DNA of 64,000 bases from Amoebidium appalachense (GCA_963693365.1 CAVNZM010000001.1:6138001-6202000); one strand, 5' to 3'. Counted from the stretch's first letter, positions 22,308 through 63,263 are shown. Program-made: numbers and translations. The notes: generated by a model not told the origin, from the letters alone.

Positions 22308-22781
22308 TGAGCTTAGAAGCACAACACTGTGTCCGTATGAGGGGTGTACATGTATTGGAGTTGTCGACGTCGACGGTGTGTTGTCATGGTTACAGATACC
22401 ATATACAACTGACTATATATTTTCTAAATTCATAAAAAAGAATATGTACATTTCGTATCACTGATGGCATACGTTGAGATACATGGTCATTCAACCATTT
22501 CAAGTATTATATTAGTGATAACCATGCCTAGCACATGTACAAAGCAGGGCCGGACCACCTGCTGTCTCAGGCAACTAATTATCACACAAATAACTTCGAC
22601 CCCAGTCCTTCATACGGAAAGTCTTAGAACAAAAAAGTTCAAAAACCACTAGTCTACATACTGGGGTTAACCGGGTATGTACGCTAAACCCATGCACATC
22701 ACTACATACACATCAATGGATCCCCACATGCATATGAACCAGCTCCCTATAACAGGAACAACACCACTTGAAAAACTCTTT
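22308..22781. other. Spacer between the retrotransposon and the 7TM gene
   Basis: AT-rich DNA with no gene recognised. It should contain the 3' untranslated end of the minus-strand gene, but no clear polyadenylation signal was found. Confidence 0.45.
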
Positions 22782-24632
22782 CTACCGTTTGCTCTCGGCA
22801 TTAACTGGCCCACAAGGCATATCGTGGGTACCCACAACCATGGCAATCACAAACTCCTCCTTCAACGAATCGTCGCCCGTTCCCCCCTTCACTATCGAAT
22901 GTTCGTTCAATGCCTGTGTGTGTTTTTCATTATCTGCAGCCAGTAGTGGCTGGGGTGGTTTGAAATTTCTCCGTTGCTGTGCCAACAACTCAGGATCGGA
23001 GCCACGCCTCACCGGTTTCCAAATCAGCTCGCGGAAATTGACATACCAATACATCATCACCAACAGAACCTGAAGTGTATAGAGTGATGCGTACACGTAC
23101 CACGACCATATCTTATTCCATGGTACAAAGCCATGTTTCATCAGATACCCGAATGATTGGGTACATACGTGAATGCCAAACAGCTGCATGAGCAGTTTTG
23201 ACTGGTCCAAATTGTGTGTTTTCAGCGTTTTTCGTCGAACAAAAAGTAGAACACCGCCCAGCAGCCCAACCGCCATGGTACTGACGAAGAAGGAAAATGC
23301 TATCGTGTCCATAATGTGATCGAGTGTGTCGCTTCTGTCAACCCTACTGGCATACACACAGCCCACAATGAAGAACGGGGCTATGATTATCAAAGATATA
23401 CGCACCATCCACACAATCGTTAACGAGGCCGCTTCCACCTGGCACGCTTGCACCCACGTGTACGTGCATGTTCTCAAAGAAACCTTGGGGTGGCCGTACT
23501 GAATAAACACCAGTCTCCACGTAAGAATCAAAACTGGGGTCACGGCCGTAGGGAGAGCAGTCCAGAATATAACTTCGTTGATAATCTGCCATCGCCGCTG
23601 CAGAGGGGGGAGGGCGAAAATTAAAAAAAAGGGAAGGACTAAACCACGTGTGATAGGAAGAGGGAGGGAGGAGGGAAGGCACTTTAACGAATTTTTTGAG
23701 GCGAATTTACATTTACTAAGTAAAATTGTATAACGTTATGCAGGTTTGAGCATAACGTTATGCACGTTTCAAAAAATTAAAAATGTAATAACTTGGGAAC
23801 CGTTCAACCAAAATGCACCAAGTTTTCACAGTTAGTGTGTTGTTATACCCCCTGCACACGTACACTGAAATACCAGCAAAACAGTTTGATCTGCTCAAGC
23901 GATCACGAAAAAACATGAAAAAACTTTTAAAAAACTTTAGGTCAAAATTTTCGGTAAAATCCCTTAGGGGGGGAGGGGGGGGTGGGGTAGGGGGGGGGGG
24001 GAGGGGGAGGTGGAGGGGGTTTTGGGGCCGATGGGGAGGGGGGAAGGGGAGGGAGAGGGGGGGGGGGGGGGGGGGGGGGGGGGGAAAGAGAGAGATGCGA
24101 GATGTAGTCGAGGAGAGCAGATGGGATGCACCAAGCTCTTTTCCGGAGCTATAGAAACGAGCCAGCAGCAAAGGCTATCGAGGGACACAACCACAAAGAT
24201 TGCGCTCGGTTCACAATCACACCTGAAATGTAACGTGTGGGATATGCAAATGTACGCCTCCCGACTATGGCTCAGTACACACCCCCAAGCGACACACGCC
24301 ATGTGCATGTTCTCAGAAAACACGATGGAAAAAACACGATGAAAAAATTCATCAGGGCTACTTACAAATCCCTCCTCCCAGTTGTTATCAGGACGCAGTA
24401 CGTGGCTCAGCACCCAGCCCCTATTGCCCAGGTATACATTCTCCAGCGTGTAGCCCACAAAAGACACGAGGATGAACAACAGAGAGTGCCTCCTTTGCGC
24501 AAGTGCCGGATATCTCACACGGCACATGTGGTAGGCCACAAGCACAACGAGTGCTGCTGTGGTGTTGAGAAGTGCCACGGTCCATTGAACAAACCCGTAT
24601 GTTAGCAGCTGGTCTGGAAGTTGGGGGTCCAT
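22782..24632 (-). CDS. Unrecognised protein with seven predicted membrane helices, two exons
   Basis: Exon 1 is 24632-24366, starting at ATG and ending GGATTT|GTAAGT. Exon 2 is 23597-22782, following CTCTGCAG and ending TAG. Phase 0 joins them into 360 residues. Hydrophobic segments run in order: VQWTVALLNTTAALVVLVA, HSLLFILVSFVGYTLENV, EVIFWTALPTAVTPVLIL, IVWMVRISLIIIAPFFIV, IAFSFFVSTMAVGLLGGVLL, a weaker LLMQLFGIHVCTQSFGYLM, and YASLYTLQVLLVMMYWYV. A polar C-terminal tail of about 65 residues follows. The layout fits a 7TM receptor or similar integral membrane protein, but I recognise no family motif. In the sense strand the intron carries a long C tract (plus-strand G run at 24061-24084). 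Exons and splice sites are strong; the function is unknown. Confidence 0.78.
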
Positions 24633-27150
24633 GCTGGTGAAAACGCGAGTACTGGCTAGGTGGTACTGAGTGGTTGTTGTGGGTGAAAACTAAATAATGA
24701 TGAGAATTGATGTTGTGTTGGAGGGTGCAGCTGATCTAGATTGTTCGCACATGTCGAGCCGATCAATGTGGTGGTCGCAAGGACAAGTATATGTGGGGTT
24801 TACGCTGTTTACTCGAGGCAAAGATGTTTACGTATATGTGTGCCGTGGGATTGACTACTTGTATATTTGTTTATTTTCACAACAAGGTCTAAACGTGCCT
24901 GGCTGTCTACGAATATTGAAGCCTGTATGCCTGAGAGCCGCGGAGTGACGAATTGGTCAGAGATGAGTCCGGAGATGCTGACAAAAAATAGGGCACAAAA
25001 ACGGTGTGCATTGGGCTGTGTCACTCCTAATGCAATCCAGTGCCACACGGCCTTCCCAGTTGCCAGTAACACCTTGGGTGGCCTGATCTTATTCCTCAGT
25101 GTTCTATGAGAAAACAAATAATATCGACGTGTTTCGCATGTTTTTGTGTTTCACAAGACTGCAGGGCATAAAGTGGTTTTGCCATATGCATGCTACATAC
25201 TCTCACAGTGAGGGTCATAAAGTCGGAGACCTTGGCTACTGAATTCTTGTGGCGTGGGGTTGCAATGTCCAAAACTCGAAATGTTTCAACCTTGAAGCTT
25301 GTAGAGGTCATTTTCATGGACTGTATCTGAAAGATCCACACTGCAGGTGCATTCAAGCACAAAAACAAATACAGGTTAATGATTTTTATTTTTTTTTTCG
25401 CATTAGCACTGTATCTGACACCAAAATGTCCCTTCGTGTGCTAATGGTTTTTATTGTTGATGAAAATTGGTGGAATCATGTAGGCTTTTCTGAATATTGG
25501 ACCCCCTGTCGGCGGGTCCCTTCATTCCTCTGTCCAATCCAAAGGGGCCGTCGCACTTTCCTATGGCTGCGAAATTCAAGATGAAAGCTCCGAAAAGTGC
25601 CCCTAACCTTCTGAGGTTAGGTCCACCAATTCAACAAATTGCTCTAATACAGCCAACACAATAAAAAGTTATCCCCAAAACGGTTAGTGGCTCTATTAGG
25701 ACCTTCCAAGCATGGGAAAGTCGCTAGTACTATGATCTAGTGGTACCAGGCAAAAACGAATTTCACACCCTGGTAGGAAAGCTGTGAACTGAGAACTTCT
25801 TTTATATTATATAGAACTTCTGAGCGCGGTATTTCCGTGGAAAGAGCAAAGTACATGTGCATGCAGAAACAGAGCCTGTGTATAGGAGGGGATTTACGTA
25901 TTATATATGTATATAATAGCATGATACATTCAGAAATGCAAAAGTGTGACAGTAACAATGTACTGTAGCATCATGATGGCTACACTGTGGCATGCCAGCT
26001 ATGTCAAATCAACATCAACATCGATATAAGTTATCGATATCAACGTACCTAATAAATTGTTACCAGTACTGTAGCTGATAGTAGCTAGCTAGGAAAAGAG
26101 GAAACCACACCATAACACTACCATGTGTTATTAAGCTCATCATTGAATCCCAAAAAGTAGATATCATAGGTAGGTAAGTAGGTATATTGATTTCGCTTTT
26201 GCTCCATGATCGGTCGACGTCCATACTTTGATCTCGGCATATGGCCATCCGCGCTCCGACTTCCGCTTCGAGGGAGCTCGTTAGACTGGTTCCCGAACTT
26301 CCGAGGGGTGGGGCAATTCGCGAAGGCCCTTTTTTGCGGGTCTTCGCGAGGGTCTCGCATTCTTTCATTAGCCAAAAATGGAAATCCATCGTGAAACGCG
26401 ACTTAATGGAAACCACCAATTTTTTGACGATCACTCGCGAATTGCGATAGTCTTCGCCAAAAATGGGTATCGCATTCGCGATCCCCAATGGAAATGCGGC
26501 CAATGTGTGAGTCAGTGTGACGGTCAAGGGCGTACACGTACCATACGGCACCTGTGTGCACCTGTGTGCCTTTTTTTTCCCAGGCTTAGGGCCAGATCTC
26601 AGTTTGGATCGATATCAGCGGGGATCTCAGATTGCCAGGGCCGATGAGCCGTTGCCTTACATAACAACCAGCAGGCTGCTGTAAGTTTTGATAAATGCCG
26701 GGGTGACCGGCCGGGGTGTAGTGATAGCGAACACACAAAGCCCATTCAACGTTGATTGTACGCATTTCATATAAACTTCACTTCACAAGATGTAAGAGGG
26801 TTCTAGTGAGTAGTGAAAACAGTTTCAACTAAATTTCAGAAGGTTTCTGTGCATTTAAGTGGCTGTTTTGCGTTTTAAAATCAATACATTCTCGTGTCTG
26901 GATCCCTTAAAGCACGGCCATCTAGAGGTAATCACGTTTCTACACCGTGTATGTAAAGTTATCATCTGGCTATGGTAATCGACAGTTTTAAATCGTGATA
27001 TGTATCCAATCATCTTCTATCCTACCGCGAGCCGACCGGCGACGATATCTTGCAAGTCAGTGCACACACAACTTTCATCGCCGAATTTTATGATTAGAAG
27101 CCCATTCATAGCCAAATTCGTTCTACAACCGCAATAGTTTATGACGCGAG
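24633..27150. other. Divergent intergenic region, repeat-poor part
   Basis: This lies between the start of the minus-strand 7TM gene and the plus-strand metallopeptidase gene. It has no dinucleotide tracts and no convincing exon. Short open frames (24809-25117, 26060-26551) show no family resemblance. Around 26280-26480 several TTCGCGA and CGCGAA motifs cluster. Confidence 0.45.
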
Positions 27151-27189
27151 AATGAGGTGGTTGGGCGGCAACACAGCCCACCGTAAGCC

Positions 27190-27450
27190 CCTCTCCACCC
27201 CCTTAATCCCCCCCCCCCCCCCCCCCTCCCTCCTCCCCCCCAACACCTTCCCTCCCCCCTCCCCCCCCCCCCCCTTCCCCCCCCCCCTCCCCTCCCCCCC
27301 CTTCCCCCCCTCCCCCCTCCACCCCCCCGCTTCCCCCCTCCCCTCCCCTCCCCCCACCCCCCCACCCCCTCCCCACCGCCCCGCGCCCCGCCTTCCCCCC
27401 CCCCCCCCCCCCCCCTCCCCCCTCCCCCCTCCTACCTCCCGCGCCAATCC
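27190..27450. repeat. C-rich polypyrimidine tract of about 260 bp
   Basis: C runs with scattered T and A upstream of the metallopeptidase gene. Confidence 0.92.
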
Positions 27451-27564
27451 CTCCACCTGTTCACGCTCACACCTCTTTCTACTTTCTAAAGCAAGTAACA
27501 TGTTTGTTGCCAGTGTCTTGCACTCTGCAACTGGAAGCTTCAGGTCGCTTTCTTATGCAGCCCT

Positions 27565-27637
27565 CCCCCCTCCCCCCCCCTTCCCCCCCCCCCCCCCCCC
27601 CCCCCCCCCTACCCCGGCGAAGTGGAGAAGTGGGGCA

Positions 27638-27671
<34 letters not shown>

Positions 27672-27750
27672 CGCGTTTTGAGCTTGTGATCCTTGCTCCC
27701 CCCCCCCCCCCCCCCCCCCTTCCCCCCCCCTCCCCCTCCCCCCCCGCCTC
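27565..27750. repeat. Facing C and G homopolymer runs
   Basis: A C run at about 27583-27609 faces a G run at about 27642-27671 across roughly 33 bp, and another C run follows at about 27699-27719. The strands could fold back into a C:G hairpin or form quadruplex/i-motif structures. This is a likely place for assembly error. Confidence 0.85.
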
Positions 27751-27932
27751 CCTGCCCACCCGTGTCCTTCTTTTTACCGTGATGATGCATGCTGGAAAGC
27801 GTATGAAGACAAGCTCACATTTTGTGAGCATGTCGGCATTGGAAGGCACGGAGGAAGATGGGGAGGAAGTGGGTTGCTGCGGACGCGCGAGAGACGAGGG
27901 GGCAGGAGCGGGGCGGGGCTTGGGGAGGGGAA

Positions 27933-27964
<32 letters not shown>

Positions 27965-27971
27965 AGGGGGG

Positions 27972-28042
<71 letters not shown>

Positions 28043-28083
28043 GGGGGGGGGAGAGAGAGAGGGAGGGGGGAGGGGGGGGGGGG

Positions 28084-28116
<33 letters not shown>

Positions 28117-28132
28117 AGAGAGGGAGGGAGAG

Positions 28133-28209
<77 letters not shown>

Positions 28210-28256
28210 AGGGAGGGAGGGAGGGAGGGAGGGAGGGAGGGAGGGAGGGAGGGAGG

Positions 28257-28303
<47 letters not shown>

Positions 28304-28318
28304 AGGGAGGGAGGGAGG

Positions 28319-28384
<66 letters not shown>
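27933..28384. repeat. Polypurine (GA)n/(GGGA)n/G-run block of about 450 bp
   Basis: Alternating blocks of GA, GGGA and G runs with almost no pyrimidines. It ends about 280 bp upstream of the proposed metallopeptidase start codon. Confidence 0.96.
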
Positions 28385-28387
<3 letters not shown>

Positions 28388-28462
28388 GCAGGGGGGAAGA
28401 GGGAACGAGGAGACTCGGGGCCTCGGGAGAAGCGAGAGGTGGTGGTGGCGGTGGTTGTGTGT

Positions 28463-28493
<31 letters not shown>

Positions 28494-28661
28494 GGGAGGG
28501 TATTTGGTGTGGTGTGGTGGGTGTGGTGGGCTTGGGGGTGGGGAGGAGGGAGGGGGGTGTGGGCTGGAAGGGGGGGGGGGGGAGGGGGGGGGGGAAGGGA
28601 AAGTAAAAGCTTTTTGATCTTCTTTCCTATGATTGCAAGAAGGGACTCCGCTAGAAGGTGC

Positions 28662-56723
<28,062 letters not shown>

Positions 56724-57255
56724 CACCCCGAATTCTAAGACCCCCACCCCCCTCCCCTCCCTGTGATTTCGCTTCCCTTTCCCGAAGTATCTCTCGCTAT
56801 CTCTCTTCCTGTCCCCCTGCCCACTTCCCCCCTCTGCCCTTTTCTACCATTCAACCGTTGTTTGTTTTCTTTTCTTGTGATGAGGATGTTGTTTGCTGTT
56901 GTATGCTATGTGCACGTATGACATGAAAGAGACATGCACTCATTCCCACACACAAACGGCGGGGGAGGGGGAGGAGGGGCTACCCACATACGGCATGATG
57001 TAGAGAAGGGGGCATTAGAGAAATAGCAGTCGAAGTACACGAAATATTGTATATATGCGGGAATGGACGGAAGTGCCAGTCAGTCTGCCAAATTGATGTA
57101 AATAATGTGTATATACCAGTTATGGTTTTTGTTTCTCAATGAATGAATGTAAAGGAGTCGAAGTTATGCCTGGTCACCATGTAATAATTGACTCGTTGTG
57201 GGGTGTATTAATGAACTATATGTCATTGTGTATCTTCCCGTTTATAAACCGGACT

Positions 57256-57386
57256 AATAAACTCGTTGAATCATATGTCACTCCGCTATTCGAAAGCTAT
57301 GAGGATCATAATTCTGGATGTGAGTGTGGGTGTTTTGCATGCACTGTTACCGTACTGGATTTTCCATTATGATGAATGTCAATAAA
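57256..57386 (+). terminator. Candidate polyadenylation signals
   Basis: AATAAA occurs at 57256-57261 and 57381-57386, about 530 and 660 bp after the metallopeptidase stop codon. These are motif matches only. Confidence 0.4.
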
Positions 57387-58024
57387 TGGTGCTGACTGTA
57401 ATCGAGCCATAGGCAAGGTTGGAAATCTCACATCCTGCCTTCGTCATGTATCTATAGCTAATGATTAGCAAAAAAGGATATAGCTATAACGACCCGAATC
57501 CAGTGTTTGTGTTGGACATGCTGGGGGATGAATACGATGTCTATGTATGATATGATGGTACTGATAAGAGTTAGAGAGTTGTCAATGATTTGTTTAACAT
57601 GTACCCACGTGTGCGTGCCGCGACGTTCGTGTGTGCCTGCCTGTGAGCGTGCCGGTGTGCGCGTGTGCGCGCATGTGTGAATGTGTGCGCGCGTGCGTGT
57701 GTACTGTGCGTGCATGGCATTGCGTGTACGGTGTGTGCGTGCATGTGAAGAATAACTCCGCTCACAATGACTTTATTCTGCTGGAAGTTGTTGGCCATTA
57801 GCCAGACACTCGTATGATGATTCTGCCCGAAGTTGCGCCTTTTTCGGTTTTTGCTGAGTATGCATAATTTGGATATGTAGCTTGATTGGATTTGCTGCAG
57901 TACTAGTTGTTGCTGATTTCGAATAATTCTGGCCCAAGTTGAAGAACAAATCTGCAAAAAGCAGCTTGACATAGCACAATGATACAACCGTACCCTTATG
58001 GTATATATGCAGAGTTCCACAAGT

Positions 58025-58196
58025 GATGAGACGGAGAAAGAGGGAGGGAGGTGGGGGGGGAGGGGGGAGGCCCTGAGGGGGAGGGGGGAGAGAGAGGGAG
58101 ACGGGGGGGCTGGGGGAGAGAGCTAGCCGGGGGGGGGGGGGGGGGGGGGGGGGGAGAGAGAGAGAGGGGGAGAGAAAGAGAGAGAGCGAGAGAGAG

Positions 58197-58248
<52 letters not shown>

Positions 58249-58312
58249 CGAGAGAGAGAGAGAGGAGAGAGAGGGGCGGGGGGGGGAGGGGGGGGGGGGA
58301 GGAGGAGGATAG
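58025..58312. repeat. G-rich and (GA)n polypurine tract
   Basis: G runs and about 110 bp of GA between flanking GGGGA sequence. Confidence 0.93.
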
Positions 58313-60449
58313 GGGATGACCAACGGACGGCCTAATCATTGGTTGCTTCATACGCCGGACCCGATTGCAATTGACATCCAACCCTGGCTTCATATGGACA
58401 TGAGCCGGGCTCAGCCGGCATCATAAAGGTGTGTACATATACAATTGCCTTTGGTACCTTTGAAATTCACCATGGTGGTCTGGGAACCTGCCCCACACGG
58501 ATCAAGAATCATGGGTTTGCATTCTTGGTATGGTTGTGAATTCAATTAGTTCGCCTGATAGAAGTTTTGCCAGACATATACTGAGCTGTGCTGTATGTAA
58601 ATATTCTTATAAAGTACGTACGTTGTAATTATCTAGGAGGCCTTGGTACGTACGTACATAGATTGCATCACTATGTTTTGTTGTAGGACCGTGTTATGTG
58701 CAGTGCCACTGGCTGCACATGCTACATTAATTACAGTGCCGCGCAATGCATGCAGACACAGACAGCTGATAGCCGTTTTTTTAAATAAATAAATAAATAA
58801 AAAAGAAGAAAAAAAGAAGAAAAAAAAAAGACTATCACTAGTAATAATTAGGTAGTGGGTTGAGTCGCATTAATTTGCTCTTCTGGCCCACTGAATAGAC
58901 TTGTTGCGCTTGTTCGATAAATGCCACGGTATGTGCACGTGATTACCGAGCCACTTCATTCGTTGAGTTCTCCGAGCCGTAGTAATCATACACGGTGACA
59001 CCAGTGCCCTAGGCCTGCATGCATGCAGCTGCGCACCGCCCGATTGCGAAAAATTCGATACTTCTCGAATGCGCCGTTTGGCGAGCTCGGGCCTGGTCAT
59101 CATGCATTTCGCAGCTTCTCAGAGTCAAGAAGGGCCTGGCGGGACTTGCCTCACAAACTTTTATGTACATGTGCACACAAGGACAAACGTTAACTTACCA
59201 CAGTGCAATAAACACACATCATCAAGGTACACACAGCCGGCACACACGTACGGGGTCACACGCACCCACGCACCCACACACACACACGCGCGCACACATA
59301 CATATGTATGTACACTACTACACACACACACTGTTGGCAAGTACACACACGCGTGCGCGCATACATACAGACCCCGACAGATGTCCCACTTTTTCACTGT
59401 ATGGAGGGGTTTTTTATTTCAAAATCAGATGTTATTTGCCGGGAATTCAAATAAGGCCCCGCCTGAACTGCCCCGCCCGGGTCCAAAAATGCCCGTGACC
59501 AATTTCACACCCTGGGTCTGTGCAATCCGGTATATCGATCAACTTGAGGGCCTCTGAGTCCTGGTCATTGCGATCATGCGAGTCTGCGGATGGTACATGT
59601 ACATGTAACACCCATGGTTGCATGACTGCCACCGCCGTACTGGCTATTTGTACGCTGACGAGAAAATGTGCGTGCATGGCCAAAAGAGATGGAACAAGAG
59701 GTACTCAGTGATCGATATATTTGTACAGGCTCGATCACGCATCCGAAGCATACGTAGCTACAGAAGTACCAACGGTCCTCCTGTACAATATTTGCTCACT
59801 GGGAGGGGTACAGGTAGATATGTTGTTTGGTTTAGAGGCTGTAATCATGTGTTGCCAATTGGGACAAGGTCAAAAGCAAATCCACTTTACAAACGACTTG
59901 AAGCCTTACAGGCAGTGTTCCACTTTAGTAAACAGCTCCCACATCCATCAGTTCAAACCCTGGTCCTATGGGAGATCTATGGCGAAGCCGATCTGAAGTA
60001 TTGCCCATAAAAGGTTACATGAAAGCTAGGCGCCATTCCACTGGATGCGCGCGATTTCGTTGTACCGCCCACGCCCGTTCATGGAGGATAGGTGCGGTGC
60101 GCACGACTCCACACTATATAATGAGGTTCTTCTTTGATGCATGTTAGCCTAATGGTGGGGTGTATCTTGTATGTGCAACACTAGTAGCAACAAGCAATCA
60201 TATCTCAAAACAATATTCTTTGGCAGTTAGTTATGCTTCAAGATCAGGAAGGGTGACATACTAGTAACACATTGAGTAATTCAAGGCCCTTTAGGAGGGA
60301 TCGAGGATGTCCACCGGATCACCATTGTTTAAGGCGATGGCCAGTTAACGAGCCCATTTAATAAGACATGGCTAGAAACCACACTGTGTGCACGTTGAAA
60401 GAACCGTTCGCTTTGCCCCTAGTACTCATCCTTCAAGTATTCTTCTAGC

Positions 60450-61678
60450 ATGGCCCTCCCATGCCACCGCCAGCACCCATCAGACTCAATGGCAAAATCA
60501 GATGTGTACACGATGCGCTACATGACCATCAGAGCATCACCGAGAAAGCTAACCGTGCAAGAAATACAGGAGTGTTTGCTTCCCACCAGCATTAAACACA
60601 CACCATCACCGCAAGTTACCAACTCCCATGCCTCGACATCCGAATCGTTTCCTGACCAGTCGTTGCTCGTTGTTGGTGGCAGCAAGGCAGGGAAACCATG
60701 CGAGCTGCATGGAGTCTTAGAAGTTCCGAAGAAAGAAGATGAATCAATGTCATACAGCGAGTTTCTCGGGTCACAAACAACACCATCCTCCACGCCAGTT
60801 ACCACATGTCACGGTCGCCGTGGGGTTGCTACAAACTCGACGACGACTTATTTCGAATCGACGCCTCCCTTTGCAGAAACAACTGTAACAAGGCACCCTA
60901 CGTATACAAAGTCTTCTTATGATTACCCCGACGGTCTTCTGGCCTGTCAGCATCTTGGTGGCTTTAACAGCTTTCATACCGCCAAGCTGACAAATTCTGC
61001 AACATCAGCCGGAGACTTCTGGGAGGCAACCTGGCTACGTGGCACTCCAGTAGTAGTGAGTTAATGAATGCGGAAGACTTTCGCAAAACAGGCGTGCATT
61101 TTCCTTGGCCAGATAGACCGAAAAAAGCAGCATCGGTTCTCACCAATGCAGGGCAACCCGGCCCATTCCTTGTTACAATGGACAACCCCATGGTTCGTGA
61201 TGGTTACACAGTACAAAACGTGGTGATGCTTCAGCCGTCAACGGGGAAGAAACACAGTTTTGTTTTGTTTCAATGCTACAGGACATCACTACTCGACGCA
61301 CGAATAATTGCTCGTGGTGAAAAGGACATCCACTCGCTGATTTCACTCATACGCGACGCAAACGAGCTTTTACACGCACATACACTACTTTGTCTGGTGT
61401 ACTCTAACGGTTTCGCGGGCCGGCTAGCTACATATTGCATCATGCACACTGTTCTCATTGGCACACAAGATATCATGACGCTAAACCGGCGAGGGCATGT
61501 GCGTGCGGCAATTGAACAGAACTTGCAATACCTTGGAGGGTTGGTAAACGAAAATCTTAGTGAGGATATTGAAGCCGCTGCAGTGTTGCTCGAAACACTC
61601 GCTACTCCTGAATGTGACTATGATACTTTCGTGCGGTTGATGTTGGAGCATGGTGATGACATGTACATGGCCCCGTGA
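60450..61678 (+). pseudogene. Protein-tyrosine-phosphatase-like sequence, intronless, frame-broken, altered active site
   Basis: Two abutting open frames: 60450-61064 (204 residues) and 61064-61678 (204 residues). The first ends GDFWEATWLRGTPVVVS, like the GDFW...W...V(I/V)V of classical PTP domains. The second goes on with MNAEDF, HFPWPDRP (WPD-loop-like), and LVYSNGFAGRLATY where PTPs have VHCSAGVGRTGT, so the nucleophilic Cys position is Ser while the Arg is kept. A later HVRAAIEQNLQYL resembles the Q-loop region. The two halves are one base out of frame at 61060-61064. The first 130 residues are Ser/Thr-rich and unrecognised. It could be a dead gene, a retrocopy, or a working pseudophosphatase with a sequencing indel. 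Similarity is by eye and moderate. Confidence 0.55.
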
Positions 61679-62384
61679 ACAATCCTGACTGGGCAACGGT
61701 GTCACACAAAAGTAATGGGTTGATGCTCTCGCTGCCCCCATTTGCTTTGGCGTGTTATATTTTTTACCCCATTGGTGACTCTCAATGTGTGATTAATGAT
61801 CAGTTACCATAGCGCTGTTCCTTCTTACCTATATACCGGGTCTTGCTGATGTGCCACAGTTTATCAGCGAATTGTGAATTACAGTATCAATAGTTGAATT
61901 CGGATGTGGTTCTGACTCAAAGTTCATGGTACATGGTGTTCAGTTTCAACAGCGGTTCATGATATACTTGTCTTGGTGATCATATGTTCATTGTAGTGTT
62001 TTATTTACTTGAATCACTGATATTTTTATACTCAGTATGGCATGTGCGTATATGTCGGACTCCGACGCTTCAAACGGCCCTGAGCTGACTCAAAGGCCAC
62101 GCACCATGTTCATTAAGCTTGGCACTGGGTACCGCAGCCGTGACTACACTGAATGCTCTGTTGTACAAACAAATCAGTGACACGGTGCACGTGAGCCTTA
62201 TGAAAGTACATTTCATTAGTTGATCGTCATACATGAATGATGCCATATATTTATTGAAGCCTGTGCAGTGCTGATGAAGAATAAATACACACGAAGCATG
62301 AGATACATCAGCGGTCTTACCGTGCGCATGCCATTTACGAAAGGGCCTAACCACGTCGGCCAACCGTAGAGTCAACTTGCTCCG
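61679..62384. other. Unassigned unique sequence
   Basis: No gene, repeat array or microsatellite was recognised. Confidence 0.5.
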
Positions 62385-62830
62385 AGTATAGTTATTCTGC
62401 AAAAAGCAGAACTATTCTCCAAATAGCAGAATTATTCCGCTGGAAGTAGACTTATCCTGATAAAAGTAGAATTATTCTGCAAAAAGCATAACTAATGGCT
62501 CAGCGAAGCAAATTTATTCTGCTGCCGTGAGCACTATGTGTACATAGTTCTGTTTCTACCGCAATAATTCTGCCTTAAGCAGAAAAGTTCTATAAAAAAA
62601 AGGCAGAGTGAATCTGCTTTTTCTGAAAATTTCTACTGTTTGCAGAACAAATCTAGACTTTTGCAGAATAATTAATTCAGCTTCTAACAGATTTTTCTAA
62701 TTCAGCTTCTTAGACTAGCAGAATAATTCTGCTTTCAGCAGAATATGTTTCAGTTTTTTGCAGAATGATTTTGCTTTTAGTAGAATAATTCTGCTCGAAG
62801 CAAGCTGACTCTGCCGATGTGATTAGGCCC
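62385..62830. repeat. Field of short palindromic TTCTGC/GCAGAA repeats
   Basis: At least a dozen imperfect copies of a unit like AGCAGAATAATTCTGCT, in both halves and orientations, separated by about 15-35 bp. Individual units are near-palindromes. It is not a CRISPR: spacing and unit sequence vary and the host is eukaryotic. Confidence 0.8.
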
Positions 62831-63263
62831 TCACTACCCGTCACTGACTCAGTCCCTATTCAAAATCCCTCCTGATTCTTCTAGAGGCCTCCCGGTGACA
62901 GGAACCTTTTCTACCTATCCTTTCCCACTGCTGTGTAAAACGCCTCATATGCATGCACACGCTCATTGCCAAAATAGAACTTGAATTTCTCTGATTACTT
63001 GGTATCTCAAAGTTTTTGCCCGGGCTAATTTTCTACTGGGCATACGTGTACTGAGTGCATGTGATAAGTGCAAGCAGTAGGTACGTGGAGGTAGGGGGGA
63101 AGGAGGGGAGGTGGGGAGGTGTGTGTGTGCGTGCGTGCAGGTGGGGTGGGATGGGATGGGGTGTTGTGTTTGGGGGGGGGGGGGGGGGGGGGGGGGGGAG
63201 GGGGTGGGGATGGGGGGAGATGTGTGTGTGTGTGTGCGTGTGTAGGAGTTGGGGAGAGAGGGG

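Larger units (their letters stand above)
56724..60449. other. Region downstream of the metallopeptidase gene
   Basis: No convincing gene. The first 700 bp are probably 3' untranslated. A GA/G-rich block lies at 58020-58312, and the rest is repeat-poor. Open frames at 57139-57372 and 59019-60010 have no recognisable family signature. At 57765-57965 several TTCTGC/GCAGAA-type motifs resemble the field near 62400. Confidence 0.45.

Noticed and set aside
26060-26551. Open frames upstream of the metallopeptidase gene
   Set aside because: No recognisable motif, splice context or codon pattern.
57139-57372. 78-codon open frame after the metallopeptidase gene
   Set aside because: It overlaps the likely 3' untranslated region and shows no family signature.
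62385-62830. CRISPR-like array of short repeats
   Set aside because: Repeat units and spacing vary, units are near-palindromes in both orientations, and the genome is eukaryotic.
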